DNA of 64,000 nt from Goekera deserti (GCF_010685995.1 NZ_JAAGWK010000009.1:310001-374000); one strand, 5' to 3'. Shown: positions 34,601-45,894, numbered from the stretch's first letter. Notes: generated by a model not told the origin, from the letters alone. Made by a program: numbers and translations.

Positions 34601-35540
34601 CAGTAGTCCACCTCCACGGTCTTCCGGATCCAGACGGCGCCGACGACCATGAGCACGCCGGCGAGAGCGAGGGCGGTGAGACCGCCCGAGGAGGCGGTGA
34701 GCCGGCCGACGTAGTCCGGGGAGACGAGCAGCAGCACCCCGGTGATGGCGAAGGGCAGCACCAGCAGCACGATGCCGGAGATGCGGCCCTCGGCGGACAG
34801 TGCGCGGGCCTGGCGACGCAGCTGGCCGCGCTCGCGGATGGTGCCGCTGACCCGGTCCAGCACCTCGGCCAGGTTGCCGCCCACCTCGCGGTGGATCGCG
34901 ATGGCCTGCACGACCCAGGCGAAGTCGTCGCTCTGCGTGCGCTCGACGACCTCCTCCAGGGCGGCGTTGAGGTCGCGCCCGACGCGGGTCTCGTTCACCA
35001 CCCGGGAGAACTCCTCGGCGATCGGGGCCTGGGTGTCGTGGCTGACGGTGTCCAGCGCGCGCAGCACGCTGTGCCCGGCGCGGAGGCTGCCGGCCATGAG
35101 CTGCAGGGCGTCGTCCAGCTGGTCCAGGAAGGCGGCCTGCCGGCGCCGGATGGCGCGGGTGACCACCACGTAGGCGCCGAGCGGCGCCAGGGCGGCGCCG
35201 ACCAGGCCCAGCAGCGGGCCGCCGGCCAGCAGGCAGACCGCGCCGAGGCCCAGCGCCGCCCCACCGGTGATGACGACGACCTCGGCCGGGCGCTGGCGCA
35301 TGCCACCGCGCTCCAGCGCGGCCTCGAGCGTGTCGAGCCGGCCCGACCGCTGCAGCAGCTGGTCGACGCGGGCGGTGGTGCCCTCGGCGGCCGAGGCGAG
35401 GCCGGTCGCCGGCGCCGCCGACGGCGCGGACGTCAGCCGGGACAGCGGGACCTGGGCGCGGCGGGGACCGGCCAGGGCCAGCACACCGAGGGCGAGGGCG
35501 AGGGCGACCAGCGCCACGCCGAGCCACACGGCGGCGGGCA

Positions 35541-35541
<1 letters not shown>
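34600..35541 (-). CDS. tadB: Tad pilus inner-membrane platform protein TadB
   Basis: A 313-residue T2SSF protein with an N-terminal helix, two central helices and two C-terminal helices. The F-domain is recognisable by FLDQLDDALQLMAGSLRAGHSVLRALDTVSHDTQAPIAEEF. It pairs with TadC. The start and stop codons overlap those of its neighbours by one base each (TGATG), so tadA-tadB-tadC are translationally coupled. Confidence 0.92.
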
Positions 35542-37021
<1,480 letters not shown>

Positions 37022-37025
<4 letters not shown>

Positions 37026-38221
37026 CGGGCACCGGCCCGCAGGCGGCCGAGCAGGCCCGGGCGGCTGGGTGCCGCGTCGGGCAGGAAGCGGCCGAGCAGC
37101 GTCTGCAGGCCCTTGGTCACCGCGTCCCGGCCACCGGTCTGCAGCAGCGGCACCCCGGTGTTGGTGGACAGCGCCACCGCGCCGGCACGGGGCAGGACGA
37201 CGTCCAGCGGGGCGCCGATGGTGGTCTCGATGTCGGCGGTCGACAGTGCGCCGGCGGCGTCCCACATGTTGAGCACCAGGTGGCGGCGGGCCGGCACCAG
37301 GGCGAGCTCCTGGAGCACGTCGAGCTCCTTGCGCATGCCGCGCACGCCGGGCACGTCGGCCCCGCTCATGAGCACCAGGTCGGTGGCCTGCTCCAGCACC
37401 GTGAGGGTGTGGTCGGACAGGCCGGGCGCGGTGTCGACGACGACGTAGCGGAACTCCGTGCTCAGCGTGGCGATCAGCTGCGCGACCTGCGCCGACGTCA
37501 CGGCGTCGCCGGCCGCCGGCGAGTCGCTGCCGGCCACCACGTACAGCCCGCTGGGGTGCCGGGTGAGGAACGTCTTGAGCACCAGCGGGTCGCTGCTGGC
37601 GGCCCCGTTCACCGTGTCGGGCAGGGTGAACTCCGGCGCCAGGGCCAGCGCGCTCGCGACGTCGCCGAACTGCATGTCCAGGTCGACGATCACGGTGGAG
37701 CCGCGGCCGGACCGGGCCAGGCCGACGGCGAGGTTGGTGGAGACGGTGGTCTTGCCGACCCCGCCCTTCGCCGAGGCGACGACGACGACCCGGTGGTCCG
37801 GGCCCTGGTCCGGGCCCGGGCCGTGGCCCGCGACGGGCCGGGTGGCCTCGGCGCGGGCCCGGGCCACGGTGCCGCAGCGGTGCAGCACGGCGGCGACGTC
37901 GTCCTGACCGGCGTCCGGGCCGAGCACGTCGCGGACGCCGGAGCGCATCGCGGCGACCCACAGGTCGGGGTCGGAGGGCCCGACCAGGACCACGCTGAGC
38001 GGGATCGCCCAGACGTCGACCTGCGCGGCCAGGCCCAGGGCCCGGTCCAGCGGGACGTCGGTGCCGAGGACGAGGACCTCCGGCTGGCCGGCCTCCTCCA
38101 GGCGGGCCATCAGGCCGCCCGGGGCCTCCAGCGCCGCGACACCCAGGTGGGTGGCGCTGCTGACGGCGTCGAGGTGCTGGGCCAGGGGGGCGCCCACGCC
38201 GATGGTCAGGACGGTGGTCAT
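37022..38221 (-). CDS. tadZ: Tad pilus localisation ATPase TadZ/CpaE
   Basis: A 399-residue protein with an N-terminal receiver-like domain (about 1-125) and a C-terminal ParA/MinD-type ATPase domain. The deviant Walker A is SAKGGVGKTTVSTNLAVGLA (about 150-169), followed by VIVDLDMQFGDVASAL. Relatives place the Tad machinery at a cell pole. Pro/Gly linkers join the domains. The start overlaps the stop of cpaB by four bases. Confidence 0.92.
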
Positions 38222-38904
38222 GCCTGCTCTCCGGTGGTCGGGGTGGTGGCCGGGTCGGGGGTGACGGTGCCCGGCGTGGAGCCCGGGCGGGCGGCCTCCT
38301 GCAGCGAGAGCCAGACGGTGCCGTCCTGCATGCCGGCGATCACGGCGGTGCTCTGCGGGCCGTCGAGGGCGAGGGTGACGGTGACCGTGGTGGCGCCGTC
38401 CCCGCCGGTGGACCGGGTGACCAGGACGTCGTCGACGACCTGAGAGACGCCGTCGCCGAAGACGAGCACGCCCACCCGGTCGCCGGCCTTGACCGCACCG
38501 TTGACCGCCTGCTGCGGCTGCAGGCTCAGGCTGACCTCCTGCGTGCCGGCCGGTGCCGCGACGGTGCCGGCGGGCAGCAGCGTCGAGGGGTCCACGAAGC
38601 GCTCGGCCAGCACCTGCTCACCGGGCAGCAGCGCGGCGGTGGTGACCCGGCCGGTGAGGTCGGTCAGCTCCGCCACGCGGCCCGGGGCGGCGAGCCGGGC
38701 GGGCACCTGGGCGGTGGAGACCGAGCCCGCCAGCGCGGCGGCGTCCGTGCCGGCCGGGACGGGGCTGGTCACGACCAGCACGGGGACCAGCTGCTCGCCG
38801 GCCTGGGCGCGGGCGTCGGCCGAGTTGACGTAGCCGACGAGGACGACCGCTCCGACGGCGGCGATGAGGAACGCCGCGACGGCGGCGAGGAGGCGGCGCT
38901 GCAT
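38218..38904 (-). CDS. cpaB: Flp pilus assembly protein CpaB/RcpC
   Basis: A 228-residue protein with one N-terminal membrane helix (LLAAVAAFLIAAVGAVVLVGYV), a SAF domain (about 40-105, with VPAGT and LLPGEQVLAERF) and a RcpC-like beta domain (SLSLQPQQAVNGAVKAGDRVGVLV). In Gram-negative bacteria CpaB helps the secretin; no secretin gene is present here, as expected for an actinobacterium. AAGGACG precedes the ATG. Confidence 0.88.
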   Translation of the reverse strand: MQRRLLAAVAAFLIAAVGAVVLVGYVNSADARAQAGEQLVPVLVVTSPVPAGTDAAALAGSVSTAQVPARLAAPGRVAELTDLTGRVTTAALLPGEQVLAERFVDPSTLLPAGTVAAPAGTQEVSLSLQPQQAVNGAVKAGDRVGVLVFGDGVSQVVDDVLVTRSTGGDGATTVTVTLALDGPQSTAVIAGMQDGTVWLSLQEAARPGSTPGTVTPDPATTPTTGEQA

Positions 38905-38968
38905 GATGGTCGTCCTTGGGTCGTGAGCGGGAGTGAGCGGTGGGTCGGGCGGGGTGGTCGGGCGCTGG

Positions 38969-39017
38969 TCACGGGCCGGTCGTCACGGGCCGGGGTTCAC
39001 GGGTCGGTGTTCACGGG
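38969..39017. repeat. four 14-bp direct repeats at the tadG stop codon
   Basis: TCACGGG recurs at 38969, 38983, 38997 and 39011, within a unit resembling TCACGGGCCGGTGT. The last copy contains the tadG stop, suggesting stop-adjacent slippage. Confidence 0.7.
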
Positions 39018-40045
39018 CTCTCGACCAGCCGGACGTCGGACGGGACCTCGGTGGCCCGGGCCGGGTCGGCGAGGCCGGTGGAGAAGCCCCACACCCCGCC
39101 GCGGTCGGTGACGCCCATGACGTGGAAGCCCATGTGGTCCCAGACGCGGTACTGGTCGCCCGAGCGCTCGGCGTAGATCGGCAGGACGATCTCGTAGCCG
39201 CCGTGCTCCCAGCCGTCCGGGGCGCCGAACTGGCCGCTGGCCACGCAGACCCGCTTGTCGAAGGTGACCGGCTCGAAGGTCTCGCCGGTGACGTCGCGAC
39301 CCTTGGCCGACGTGGTGCCGCACTCGGCGCCGTCATCGGTGGGGGTCATGACGCTCTTCGGCACGGTGATCGAGACGTCGCCCGGGCCGGTGCAGGTGTC
39401 GTTGCCGGTCCAGTCGCCAGGGGTGATCTCCTGGCGCGGGGGCAGGAGCAGCACCACCCCGTCGGACGCGGTGGTCACCGTCTGCTCGGGCAGGTCGAGC
39501 CAACGGCAGTAGGACAGGGCCAGCGGGTGCGCCGCGGGGTACGCGTTGGTGGCCGGCGCCCAGACGGCCGTGGCGGAGACCGTGACGGGGTCGGGGGTGA
39601 AGCCCAGCGTCTCCATGATGGTGCTGTCGGGAATGGCGGTGGTGGTCACGGTGACCGTCCGGTTCTCCTCCGACAGCCCGTGGCCGTGGTCGCTGCCGCC
39701 GCCGTTCTCGGCCACCATGGTCGCCACCTGGTCGGTGACGTCGGCAGGCTCCGGGCAGCTGCTCGCGCCGACCCGCTGGCGCGCGGCCTTCTCGTCGGAC
39801 GGGGTGAGGGCCGGGGCCGCGGGGTCGGGGCGGGCGCACTCCAGGGCGATGGCGAGGGCGGCGGCGTCGGCGGCGTTGCGCAGCACCTGGGCGTCCCGGC
39901 GGACCGACGCGGTGTCGATGGCCAGCGCGGCGAACGCGAGCAGGACGGTCATGGCCAGGGCGACGAACACCGCGATCGCGCCGCGCTCCTCGGCCAGCCG
40001 GCCGCCGAGCCGTGTTCCGCCGACGGTGGCGGTCAGCCGCCGCAT
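39011..40045 (-). CDS. TadG-like pseudopilin-related protein
   Basis: A 344-residue protein with an N-terminal pilin-type helix, ERGAIAVFVALAMTVLLAFAALAID (about 20-44), the start of TadG (Tad/putative Flp-assembly domain). The long C-terminal region is extracytoplasmic, with several Cys residues and a Gly/Asp/Thr-rich composition. It may be a minor pilin or tip subunit. It overlaps tadE by 13 bases. ATG 40045 is chosen because MRRLTATV immediately precedes the helix region. Confidence 0.8.
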   Translation of the reverse strand: MRRLTATVGGTRLGGRLAEERGAIAVFVALAMTVLLAFAALAIDTASVRRDAQVLRNAADAAALAIALECARPDPAAPALTPSDEKAARQRVGASSCPEPADVTDQVATMVAENGGGSDHGHGLSEENRTVTVTTTAIPDSTIMETLGFTPDPVTVSATAVWAPATNAYPAAHPLALSYCRWLDLPEQTVTTASDGVVLLLPPRQEITPGDWTGNDTCTGPGDVSITVPKSVMTPTDDGAECGTTSAKGRDVTGETFEPVTFDKRVCVASGQFGAPDGWEHGGYEIVLPIYAERSGDQYRVWDHMGFHVMGVTDRGGVWGFSTGLADPARATEVPSDVRLVESP

Positions 40046-40524
40046 CGCATGACCGCCGTCCCGGTGAGTTCCTTCGAGAGCCCGAGGAGCCCGGAGGCGA
40101 GCGGCTGGTCGTAGGTGACCGTCACGGTGACGGTCTGGGTGATGTCCATGTCCTCGCGACCGGGGGTCGCGTCGGGGTCGGCGGGCACCGTGGCCGGATC
40201 GGCGTCGGAGGCCCGACGGCAGAGGTCCGGGGAGACGACGACCTCCCCGGCCAGGACCGGGAGGGAGCCGGCCGCAACGAGCACGGCCTCCTCGGCCGCA
40301 TCGGTGTCGTTGGTCAGCGCCATGACCCGGGCGCCCTCCCGGGCGGCCGCGCTGAGCGAGGCCTGGACCTGCATGAGCCGGCTGAGGTCCACGATCCCGA
40401 GGACGATCAGGAAGAGCGTCGGGACGAGGAGCGCGAACTCGACGGCCGCAGCCCCGCGGTCGCCGAGCAGCCGGGCGCCGAAGCGGCTCCGGGTGGCTTG
40501 GCAAGCGGCAGTAGTGGCGGTCAC
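40033..40524 (-). CDS. TadE-like pseudopilin
   Basis: A 163-residue protein with DRGAAAVEFALLVPTLFLIVLGIVDLSRL (about residues 22-50): a TadE-type processing site (RGAAAVEF), glutamate five residues after the likely cleavage, and a hydrophobic helix. TadE-like proteins are matured by the A24 peptidase and support Flp pilus assembly. GTG 40524 has GAGGAA upstream. It overlaps the tadG-like gene by 13 bases. Confidence 0.88.
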   Translation of the reverse strand: MTATTAACQATRSRFGARLLGDRGAAAVEFALLVPTLFLIVLGIVDLSRLMQVQASLSAAAREGARVMALTNDTDAAEEAVLVAAGSLPVLAGEVVVSPDLCRRASDADPATVPADPDATPGREDMDITQTVTVTVTYDQPLASGLLGLSKELTGTAVMRCGG

Positions 40525-40585
40525 GTCGGGTTCCTCTCGGGGTCTTCGTGGTGACGTCCTGCACGGGGTCTTCTGCGCGGGCGTG

Positions 40586-40613
40586 GCGGCCGGCTCACGA
40601 TGGAGCCGGCCGC
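40586..40613 (-). terminator. 11-bp hairpin between flp and tadE
   Basis: GCGGCCGGCTC (40586-40596), a six-base loop, then GAGCCGGCCGC (40603-40613). It is 44 bases downstream of the flp stop on the transcribed strand. Such a partial terminator would let the pilin be made in excess over the assembly proteins. Confidence 0.65.
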
Positions 40614-40657
40614 TGAACCCGTTGTGCTGCGCGAGGCGCAGCCGATGAAGCGGTACG

Positions 40658-40921
40658 TCAGGAGGTCGGCGCGGTGCTGGTGGTCGGGACGGCCTTCGGC
40701 GCTTCGATGCTGATGCCGTCGAACAGCGTCTTCAACTTTCCGCCGAAGGCGCCTACGGCGACCACGACGGCGATGGCGATCAGCCCGACGAGCAGCGCGT
40801 ACTCGACGGCGCTGGCGCCGCGCTCGCCCTTGAGGGACTCGACCCGGCCGCTGACGCGGTCGGCGGTCACGAGGGACAGGGTGTACAGGCTCTGGAACAG
40901 CGTGACCACGGTCATCTCCAT
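40658..40921 (-). CDS. flp: Flp-type major pilin
   Basis: An 87-residue prepilin. RGASAVEYALLVGLIAIAVVVAVG (about 34-57) is the Flp/Fap signature, with cleavage expected after Gly35 and Glu40 at the conserved +5 position. The leader is long (35 residues) and the mature C-terminal tail is short and Thr/Pro-rich. ATG 40921 and ATG 40915 are both possible; no strong ribosome binding site precedes either. It lies between the prepilin peptidase gene and tadE, as in other actinobacterial Tad loci. Confidence 0.9.
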   Translation of the reverse strand: MEMTVVTLFQSLYTLSLVTADRVSGRVESLKGERGASAVEYALLVGLIAIAVVVAVGAFGGKLKTLFDGISIEAPKAVPTTSTAPTS

Positions 40922-41123
40922 GCGGTGTGGCAGCCGTCGCTGGGTCCGGGTCGGGATGACTCGGGAACGCGGCCTCGCGACTGGTGTCGACCAGTGCGGG
41001 CACCGACCACAGCCGGGACCGTCCGAGTTCACCCCTCGGGAGGAGAGAGGCCCGGTCGTGACGGTGCGCAGTCCCGCACCACCTGGTCGGGCGACGGGCG
41101 GGCAGCTCGCCCGGGCGACCGGC

Positions 41124-41816
41124 TCAGCGGGGCAGCAGGGCCCAGCCGTCGGTCAGCAGCAGGGCGAGCAGGGTGCCGCCGAGCAGCGCCGGGCCGAAGG
41201 GCAGGTCGGCCTTGCGACCCACCCGCCGGGCGGCGAGCAGCCCCAGCGCGAGCACCGCCTGCAGCACGAAGGCCAGCCAGAAGCCGGCGAGCACGACCGG
41301 CCACCCCAGCCACCCGAGGTACAGGCCGAGGAACGCGGCGAGCTTCACGTCGCCCATGCCCATGCCGGTCGGCGCGACCAGCACCATCACCAGCAGCACC
41401 AGGTAGCAGGCACCGGCGGCGAGCACCGCGCGGCGCAGTGCCGGCCAGCCGTCGTCGAACGCGGCGCTGCCGGTGAAGAGCACCAGCGCTACGACGATGC
41501 CGGGCAGCACGACACGGTTGGGCAACCGCTGCTCAGCCAGGTCGACGATCGCCAGCAGCACCCCGACCGCGAGGAACCACAGCCACGGCACCAGCTCGAC
41601 CGTCACGCCGAGCCGCAGCACGAGCACCGCGGCGAGCACGCCGCCCACCAGCTCGGGCAGCGGGGCGCCCACCACCCGCACCCGGTGCGACGGCGCGGCC
41701 GGCGGTCCACCGACCGGCACCGGGACCGGGCTCAGCGAGCGGACAGCCCGGTGGTCGACGACCCGCCCGAGCACCGCACCGGCGACCAGAGCACTGGCCA
41801 CCAGGACAGGGGTCAC
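41124..41816 (-). CDS. A24-family prepilin peptidase
   Basis: A 230-residue membrane protein with six to seven helices. The two catalytic aspartates are visible: VDLAEQRLPN near residue 92 and GMGMGDVKLA near residue 150 (the GxGD motif). The cytoplasmic methyltransferase domain of classical PilD is missing, as in TadV-type enzymes. It should cut Flp, TadE and perhaps the TadG-like protein. GTG 41816 is chosen because the frame upstream to 41897 is Gly/Pro/Glu-rich and lacks a binding site. Confidence 0.9.
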   Translation of the reverse strand: MTPVLVASALVAGAVLGRVVDHRAVRSLSPVPVPVGGPPAAPSHRVRVVGAPLPELVGGVLAAVLVLRLGVTVELVPWLWFLAVGVLLAIVDLAEQRLPNRVVLPGIVVALVLFTGSAAFDDGWPALRRAVLAAGACYLVLLVMVLVAPTGMGMGDVKLAAFLGLYLGWLGWPVVLAGFWLAFVLQAVLALGLLAARRVGRKADLPFGPALLGGTLLALLLTDGWALLPR

Positions 41817-42047
41817 GACCCCGCGTCCGGGCTCAGCGGGCTCAGCGGGCTCACCCGCCGAGCGTCCCACGCACCCGGCACTCCCCCACCGCACCACGCC
41901 GACACCTCACCCGGCCGGGAGATCAGCCGGCCGGCCAGCCAGCCGACGGGAGGCCGGCCCGGCCGGGGGCCAGCCCGGCAGAAGGCCAACCGGACAGGGG
42001 GCGGGCCGGCGCGCGAGGTCGGCGGGCAGCTCGGTGAGGCGGGGAGG

Positions 42048-42704
42048 TCAGACCCTCCCGAGCCCCTGGACGTCGTCCAGGGCCAGTCGTGCCGCCTGCT
42101 CCCGACTCACCACCCACACCGCCCGCTCCCGCCCCGCCACCTGCCCCCAACCCGCCACAATGGCCATCTTGGCGGGCTGTTCGTGTCGATACTGGAGCTG
42201 GTCGGAGGCCCGGTCGGCGGTCTGGACGGCGTCCTGCAGGAGCTGGTGCCAGCGGGTGGTGTGCCGCCGCATGGACCGGGTGGGCACCACGCGGCCCCGT
42301 GCCCGCTGGCCCTCGGCGGCCAGCTCGGGCGGGGTGTCCAGCAGCACCTGGCGCACCACCCGGCCGCGGCGTCGGGCGGCCCGGAGCACCGCGGCCCGCC
42401 ACCGCGGGCTGGTCCACGGGTCGGTGAGCGCGACGACGGGCGCCGGGCCGGCGACGGTACGCAGCACCCGGAGCCGGTGCAGCAGGTGCACGGCCGGCCG
42501 CAGCACCCGGTACGGCACCCCGGGGGCGGCGCGGTGGGCGCGGCCGGCCACCTGCTCGGAGTCCAGCGCGGTGACGCCGGGTGGGGCGTCGGCGAGCAGC
42601 CGGCGCAGCAGGGTGGTCTTGCCGCTGCCGGGCAGGCCGCCGATCACGAGCAGGACCGGATGGGCGGGGACGGGGTCGGTCCGGCTCGGTGCGTGCGTCG
42701 GCAC
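42048..42704 (-). CDS. P-loop kinase-like protein
   Basis: A 218-residue protein with Walker [11 protein letters not shown] (about 22-31), a short LDSEQV, then [10 protein letters not shown] and a basic C-terminal half. This is the pattern of AAA_33/zeta-toxin-like small-molecule kinases. Arg-rich segments ([20 protein letters not shown]) could form the lid. The substrate is unknown. GTG 42704 has AGGAG eight bases upstream. It lies 232 bases upstream of the prepilin peptidase gene on the same strand and need not belong to the pilus locus. Confidence 0.7.
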   Translation of the reverse strand: MPTHAPSRTDPVPAHPVLLVIGGLPGSGKTTLLRRLLADAPPGVTALDSEQVAGRAHRAAPGVPYRVLRPAVHLLHRLRVLRTVAGPAPVVALTDPWTSPRWRAAVLRAARRRGRVVRQVLLDTPPELAAEGQRARGRVVPTRSMRRHTTRWHQLLQDAVQTADRASDQLQYRHEQPAKMAIVAGWGQVAGRERAVWVVSREQAARLALDDVQGLGRV

Positions 42705-42941
42705 GGTGCAACTCCTCAGGTGGACGCCGTCCACGGTCCCAGGCCGCGCTCGGCGCCGGCCGGGTGCCGGCTGGGTGCCAGCTGTGAGCGCGGACCGGGC
42801 GGAGCCGCCACAACCCCCCGGCCGCCCGCAGCCCTGGGGCACCGTCGGCGCGTCCGGCCGTGCCGACGGTGACCCGGGAGTGCCGTCGGTGGGGCCCCCG
42901 CTCCCCGGATCCCCACCGGGCCCGGCCGCGCAGAGCCGGCG

Positions 42942-43328
42942 TCAGTAGGCGTCGCCGGTGCGCCAGGGCATCTGCTGGAGGGTCCACCCGTTGCCGTCCG
43001 GGTCGGCGAAGCCCGCGTAGAGCACCCCGCCACCGACGTCCTGCACCGGCCCCACGTCGACTCCCCGGTCGACGAGGTCGGCGCGGGCCTGCGCGATGTC
43101 GGCGACGACCAGGTGCAGGCCGCGCACCGACCCCGGCTGCCCGCCGTAGGCGTCCAGGCCGGTGCCCAGGCTGATCGAGCAGGCCGACCCCGGCGGCGTC
43201 AGCTGCACCACCCGCACGCCGTCGGCAGGCCGCACGTCGACGTCGACGACGAACCCGAGCCGCTCGGCGTAGAAGGCCGTCGCCCGGTCGACGTCGGCGA
43301 CCGGGAGCGGCACCAGTTCCAGCTTCAT
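42942..43328 (-). CDS. VOC-superfamily protein (glyoxalase-like)
   Basis: A 128-residue protein with LVPLPVADVDRATAFYAERLGFVVDVD at the start and VLYAGFADPDGNGWTLQQMP at the end: two beta-alpha-beta3 units. It starts 13 bases after the stop of the PhnB-like gene, so the two VOC genes form a pair. Enzymatic role unknown. Confidence 0.8.
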   Translation of the reverse strand: MKLELVPLPVADVDRATAFYAERLGFVVDVDVRPADGVRVVQLTPPGSACSISLGTGLDAYGGQPGSVRGLHLVVADIAQARADLVDRGVDVGPVQDVGGGVLYAGFADPDGNGWTLQQMPWRTGDAY

Positions 43329-43341
43329 GTGCACCGGGGGC

Positions 43342-43752
43342 TCAGGCGGCCGGCTCGGAGACGTTCACCATCCAGTCGACGCCGAACCGGTCGGTGCACA
43401 TGCCGAACTCGTCGCCCCACATCTGCTTCTCCAGCGGCACGCTGACGCTGCCGCCGTCGGACAGCTTCGCGAACCAGCCGCGCAGGTCGTCGGCGTCGTC
43501 ACCGCTGAGGCTGACGGAGATGCTGCTGCCCTCTGAGCGCTCCATGCCCTCGGGCCGGTCGGAGACCATCAGCGTGAAGCCGGACGGCGTCTCCAGCTGG
43601 CCGTGCATGACCTTGGTGGCCTCCGGGCCCTCGGTGCCCATGTCGCCGAAGGTCATGGCGGTGAACTCACCGCCGAACACGTCGCGGTAGAACTCCAGGG
43701 CCTGGCGGGCCTCGTGGTCGAGGTTGATGTAGGGGTTGAGGCGCGAGGCCAT
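43342..43752 (-). CDS. PhnB-like VOC protein
   Basis: A 136-residue protein with LNPYINLDHEARQALEFYRDVFGGEFTAMTFGDMG, the start typical of PhnB/YjdN-like proteins (3-demethylubiquinone-9-methyltransferase fold), and QMWGDEFGMCTDRFGVDWMVNV at the end. Despite its name the family is not shown to act in phosphonate breakdown. AGGAGGA precedes the ATG. Confidence 0.88.
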   Translation of the reverse strand: MASRLNPYINLDHEARQALEFYRDVFGGEFTAMTFGDMGTEGPEATKVMHGQLETPSGFTLMVSDRPEGMERSEGSSISVSLSGDDADDLRGWFAKLSDGGSVSVPLEKQMWGDEFGMCTDRFGVDWMVNVSEPAA

Positions 43753-43852
43753 GGCGGGTCCTCCTCGTGGGGGGCGGCTGTGAGCGGCGCCACCCTAGCG
43801 AGGACCACCGACAGGACGGCGGGGTCGCCGCACCGCTCCCCCGGGCGGAGGG

Positions 43853-44262
43853 CGACGGACGAGTCGGCCTGTACGCCGGGTTCTGTCCCCGGGTGCCTCG
43901 CGGCCTCCCGATGGGCGGTCATCCATCTAGGCCTGCCGTTGCCGGCAGGCTCGAGCGGTCTACCCGCAGGCATCGGGCGGGCAGCCCTCGGTCGCCTGCG
44001 CAGGACGGCGGCGGACCGCCGTCCCTCTTGACCTTGCTCCGGGTGGGGTTTACCGAGCCACACCGGTCACCCGGTGTGCGGTGGTCTCTTACACCGCCGT
44101 TTCACCCTTACCAGTGCGGGCACTGGCGGTCTGTTCTCTGTGGCACTGTCCCGCGGGTCGCCCCGGGTCGCTGTTGGCGACCACCCTGCCCTGTGGAGCC
44201 CGGACGTTCCTCGGCACCGGGGTCTCCCCCGGCAACGCGACCGCCCAGCCGACTCGTCCGTC
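43853..44262 (-). ncRNA. rnpB: RNase P RNA
   Basis: The minus strand contains the conserved 5' element GAGGAACGTCCGGGCTCCAC (about 44195-44214, core matching GAGGAAAGTCCGGGCTCC) and the 3' element ACAGAACCCGGCGTACAGG near 43875. GACGGACGAGTCGG at one end pairs with CCGACTCGTCCGTC at the other (helix P1), giving the ends used here. The length of about 410 bases fits the actinobacterial A-type RNA. It matures tRNA 5' ends with the RnpA protein. Ends are approximate. Confidence 0.93.
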
Positions 44263-44402
44263 GTGCACCGGACCCTACTCAAGCCGAGCGCCGGACCGGA
44301 CAGTGGTCACGCCGGGGACGCCTGCACACCCGTGGGACAGCTGATGTGAACGGAAGGCGACGCGCCCGTGACGAAACCCCCGGCGGACCCCGAGCACCCG
44401 CC

Positions 44403-44408
44403 TACGGT
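44403..44408 (+). promoter_or_regulatory. possible -10 element of a leaderless promoter
   Basis: TACGGT lies seven bases before the ATG at 44415, the spacing of a leaderless transcript. No clear -35 hexamer is seen. Confidence 0.35.
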
Positions 44409-44414
44409 CGGCCC

Positions 44415-44633
44415 ATGCGTGAGAACCGACTCCCCCGGATCCCCGACTCCGCCGGCTGCTCCACCAGCCGCCTGCAGCAGCTGAAGCTGATCGCCGCGTC
44501 CCGGGTCAGCGCCGCCCGCACCACGTCCCGCCAGCAGGTCACCGACATCGTCCGGGTCACCGTGGACGACGAGGTCGACACCCGCACCTTCCGCGCGATC
44601 GTCGACGACGTCGCCCCCGACAAGCTGCGCTGA
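44415..44633 (+). CDS. small basic protein, unknown function
   Basis: A 72-residue protein: a basic, Ser/Arg-rich first half, then TDIVRVTVDDEVDTRTFRAIVDDVAPDKLR, which looks like a small alpha/beta unit. No ribosome binding site precedes the ATG, but TACGGT lies at 44403-44408, placing a likely transcription start at or next to the ATG (leaderless). Its stop is near a convergent MFS gene. No family recognised. Confidence 0.55.
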   Translation: MRENRLPRIPDSAGCSTSRLQQLKLIAASRVSAARTTSRQQVTDIVRVTVDDEVDTRTFRAIVDDVAPDKLR

Positions 44634-44646
44634 CCGACCGGACCGG

Positions 44647-45894
44647 TCAGTCCTCCACGGCGGCCGGCGCCTCGTCGGCGTGCGCGACGTGCGCCAGCTG
44701 CCGCCAGATCAGCACCACGAACAGCGCCGAGCCCGCGAAGGCGAACCAGAACGGCGCGGTGACGCCGTAGCGGTCGGCGAGCAGGCCACCGATGCCCGAC
44801 CCGATGACCAGACCGCCGAACACCCCGACCAGGTTGACGCTGCCGACCCGGCCCTGCAGCGGCGCGGGCACCGCCCGCTGCCGCACGGTGACCGACGTGG
44901 AGCCCCACACGAAGGCGTGCGCGCCGAAGACGAAGAACACCGGCAGCGCCACCCACGGGCTGCTGGCCAGGGCGAGGGCGAGGTGGGTCAGGGTCTCCAC
45001 CACCAACCCGATCCGCATCAGCTGGGCCAGGGTGAACCGGCGGGTCAGCCATCCGTAACGCCACACCCCGAGCAGCCCGCCCAGCGCACCGACGGTGGTC
45101 ACCAGGCCGAAGCCGATCTCGCCCAGCCCGAGCCGCTCGCCGGCGTAGAGCACCAGCACCGACCAGGCCGCGCCGAAGGTCACGTTGAAGATGAAGATGG
45201 TCAGCACCAGCGTCCGGACGGCGGCGTGGTGCACCACCCAGCGGAACCCCTCGGCGACGTCGTGCCGGATGCGGGTGCGCGCCGCGGCGTCCCGATCGTG
45301 CGACGGCATCGCGATCCGGGAGACGAGCACCGCCCCGAGTGCGACGACGAGGGCCTGCACGGCGAACGGCCAGAACACCCCGACGGTGAACAGCGCCGCC
45401 CCGATCGGCGGCCCGGCGAGCTGGTTCACCGTGACGAAGCCGGTCATCAGGCGCGCGTTGCCCACCGCCAGGTCGTCCCGGTCGACCAGCATCGGCAGCA
45501 GGGTCTGGGTCGCGTTGTCCGCGAAGACCTCGGCGGTCGCGGCGACGAACAGCGCGGCCAGCACCGCGGCCACCGGCACCCGGTCGGTGAACGCGGCCAG
45601 CGCGAGCACGGCCAGCACGCCGGCCCGCGCCAGGTCGACCGTGACCACGATCAGCTTCCGGTCCAGCCGGTCGGACAGCGCGCCGGCCAGCAGGCCGAAC
45701 AGCAGCGGCGGCAGCCACTGCACGGTGGCGGCGAAGGCAACCACCCGGGCGTCGTCGGTGAGCGAGGCCACCAGCAGCGGGCCCGCCGCGATCGCGATGC
45801 CGTCCCCCAGCTGGCTGATCCAGGAGGACGCCAGCAGCCACCGGAAGCCCACCCCGAGCCGGGCGGGCACCAGTGCTTCGACCAGACGGCTCAC
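44647..45894 (-). CDS. MFS transporter, EntS-like
   Basis: A 415-residue protein with about 12 hydrophobic segments. LSDRLDRKLIVVTVDLARAG is the MFS loop 2-3 motif, and FVAATAEVFADNATQTLLPMLVDRDDLAVGNARL is typical of the enterobactin-exporter-like (MFS_3) group. A substrate cannot be assigned; relatives export siderophores or drugs. GTG 45894 is used. It follows the DHA2 transporter gene after 52 bases on the same strand. Confidence 0.88.
   Translation of the reverse strand: MSRLVEALVPARLGVGFRWLLASSWISQLGDGIAIAAGPLLVASLTDDARVVAFAATVQWLPPLLFGLLAGALSDRLDRKLIVVTVDLARAGVLAVLALAAFTDRVPVAAVLAALFVAATAEVFADNATQTLLPMLVDRDDLAVGNARLMTGFVTVNQLAGPPIGAALFTVGVFWPFAVQALVVALGAVLVSRIAMPSHDRDAAARTRIRHDVAEGFRWVVHHAAVRTLVLTIFIFNVTFGAAWSVLVLYAGERLGLGEIGFGLVTTVGALGGLLGVWRYGWLTRRFTLAQLMRIGLVVETLTHLALALASSPWVALPVFFVFGAHAFVWGSTSVTVRQRAVPAPLQGRVGSVNLVGVFGGLVIGSGIGGLLADRYGVTAPFWFAFAGSALFVVLIWRQLAHVAHADEAPAAVED

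Noticed and set aside
39011-40564. One fused TadE-TadG protein in a single long frame
   Set aside because: The upstream part of that frame is Arg/Pro-rich, whereas a well-formed TadE lies in another frame with its own ribosome binding site, overlapping the TadG-like gene by 13 bases.
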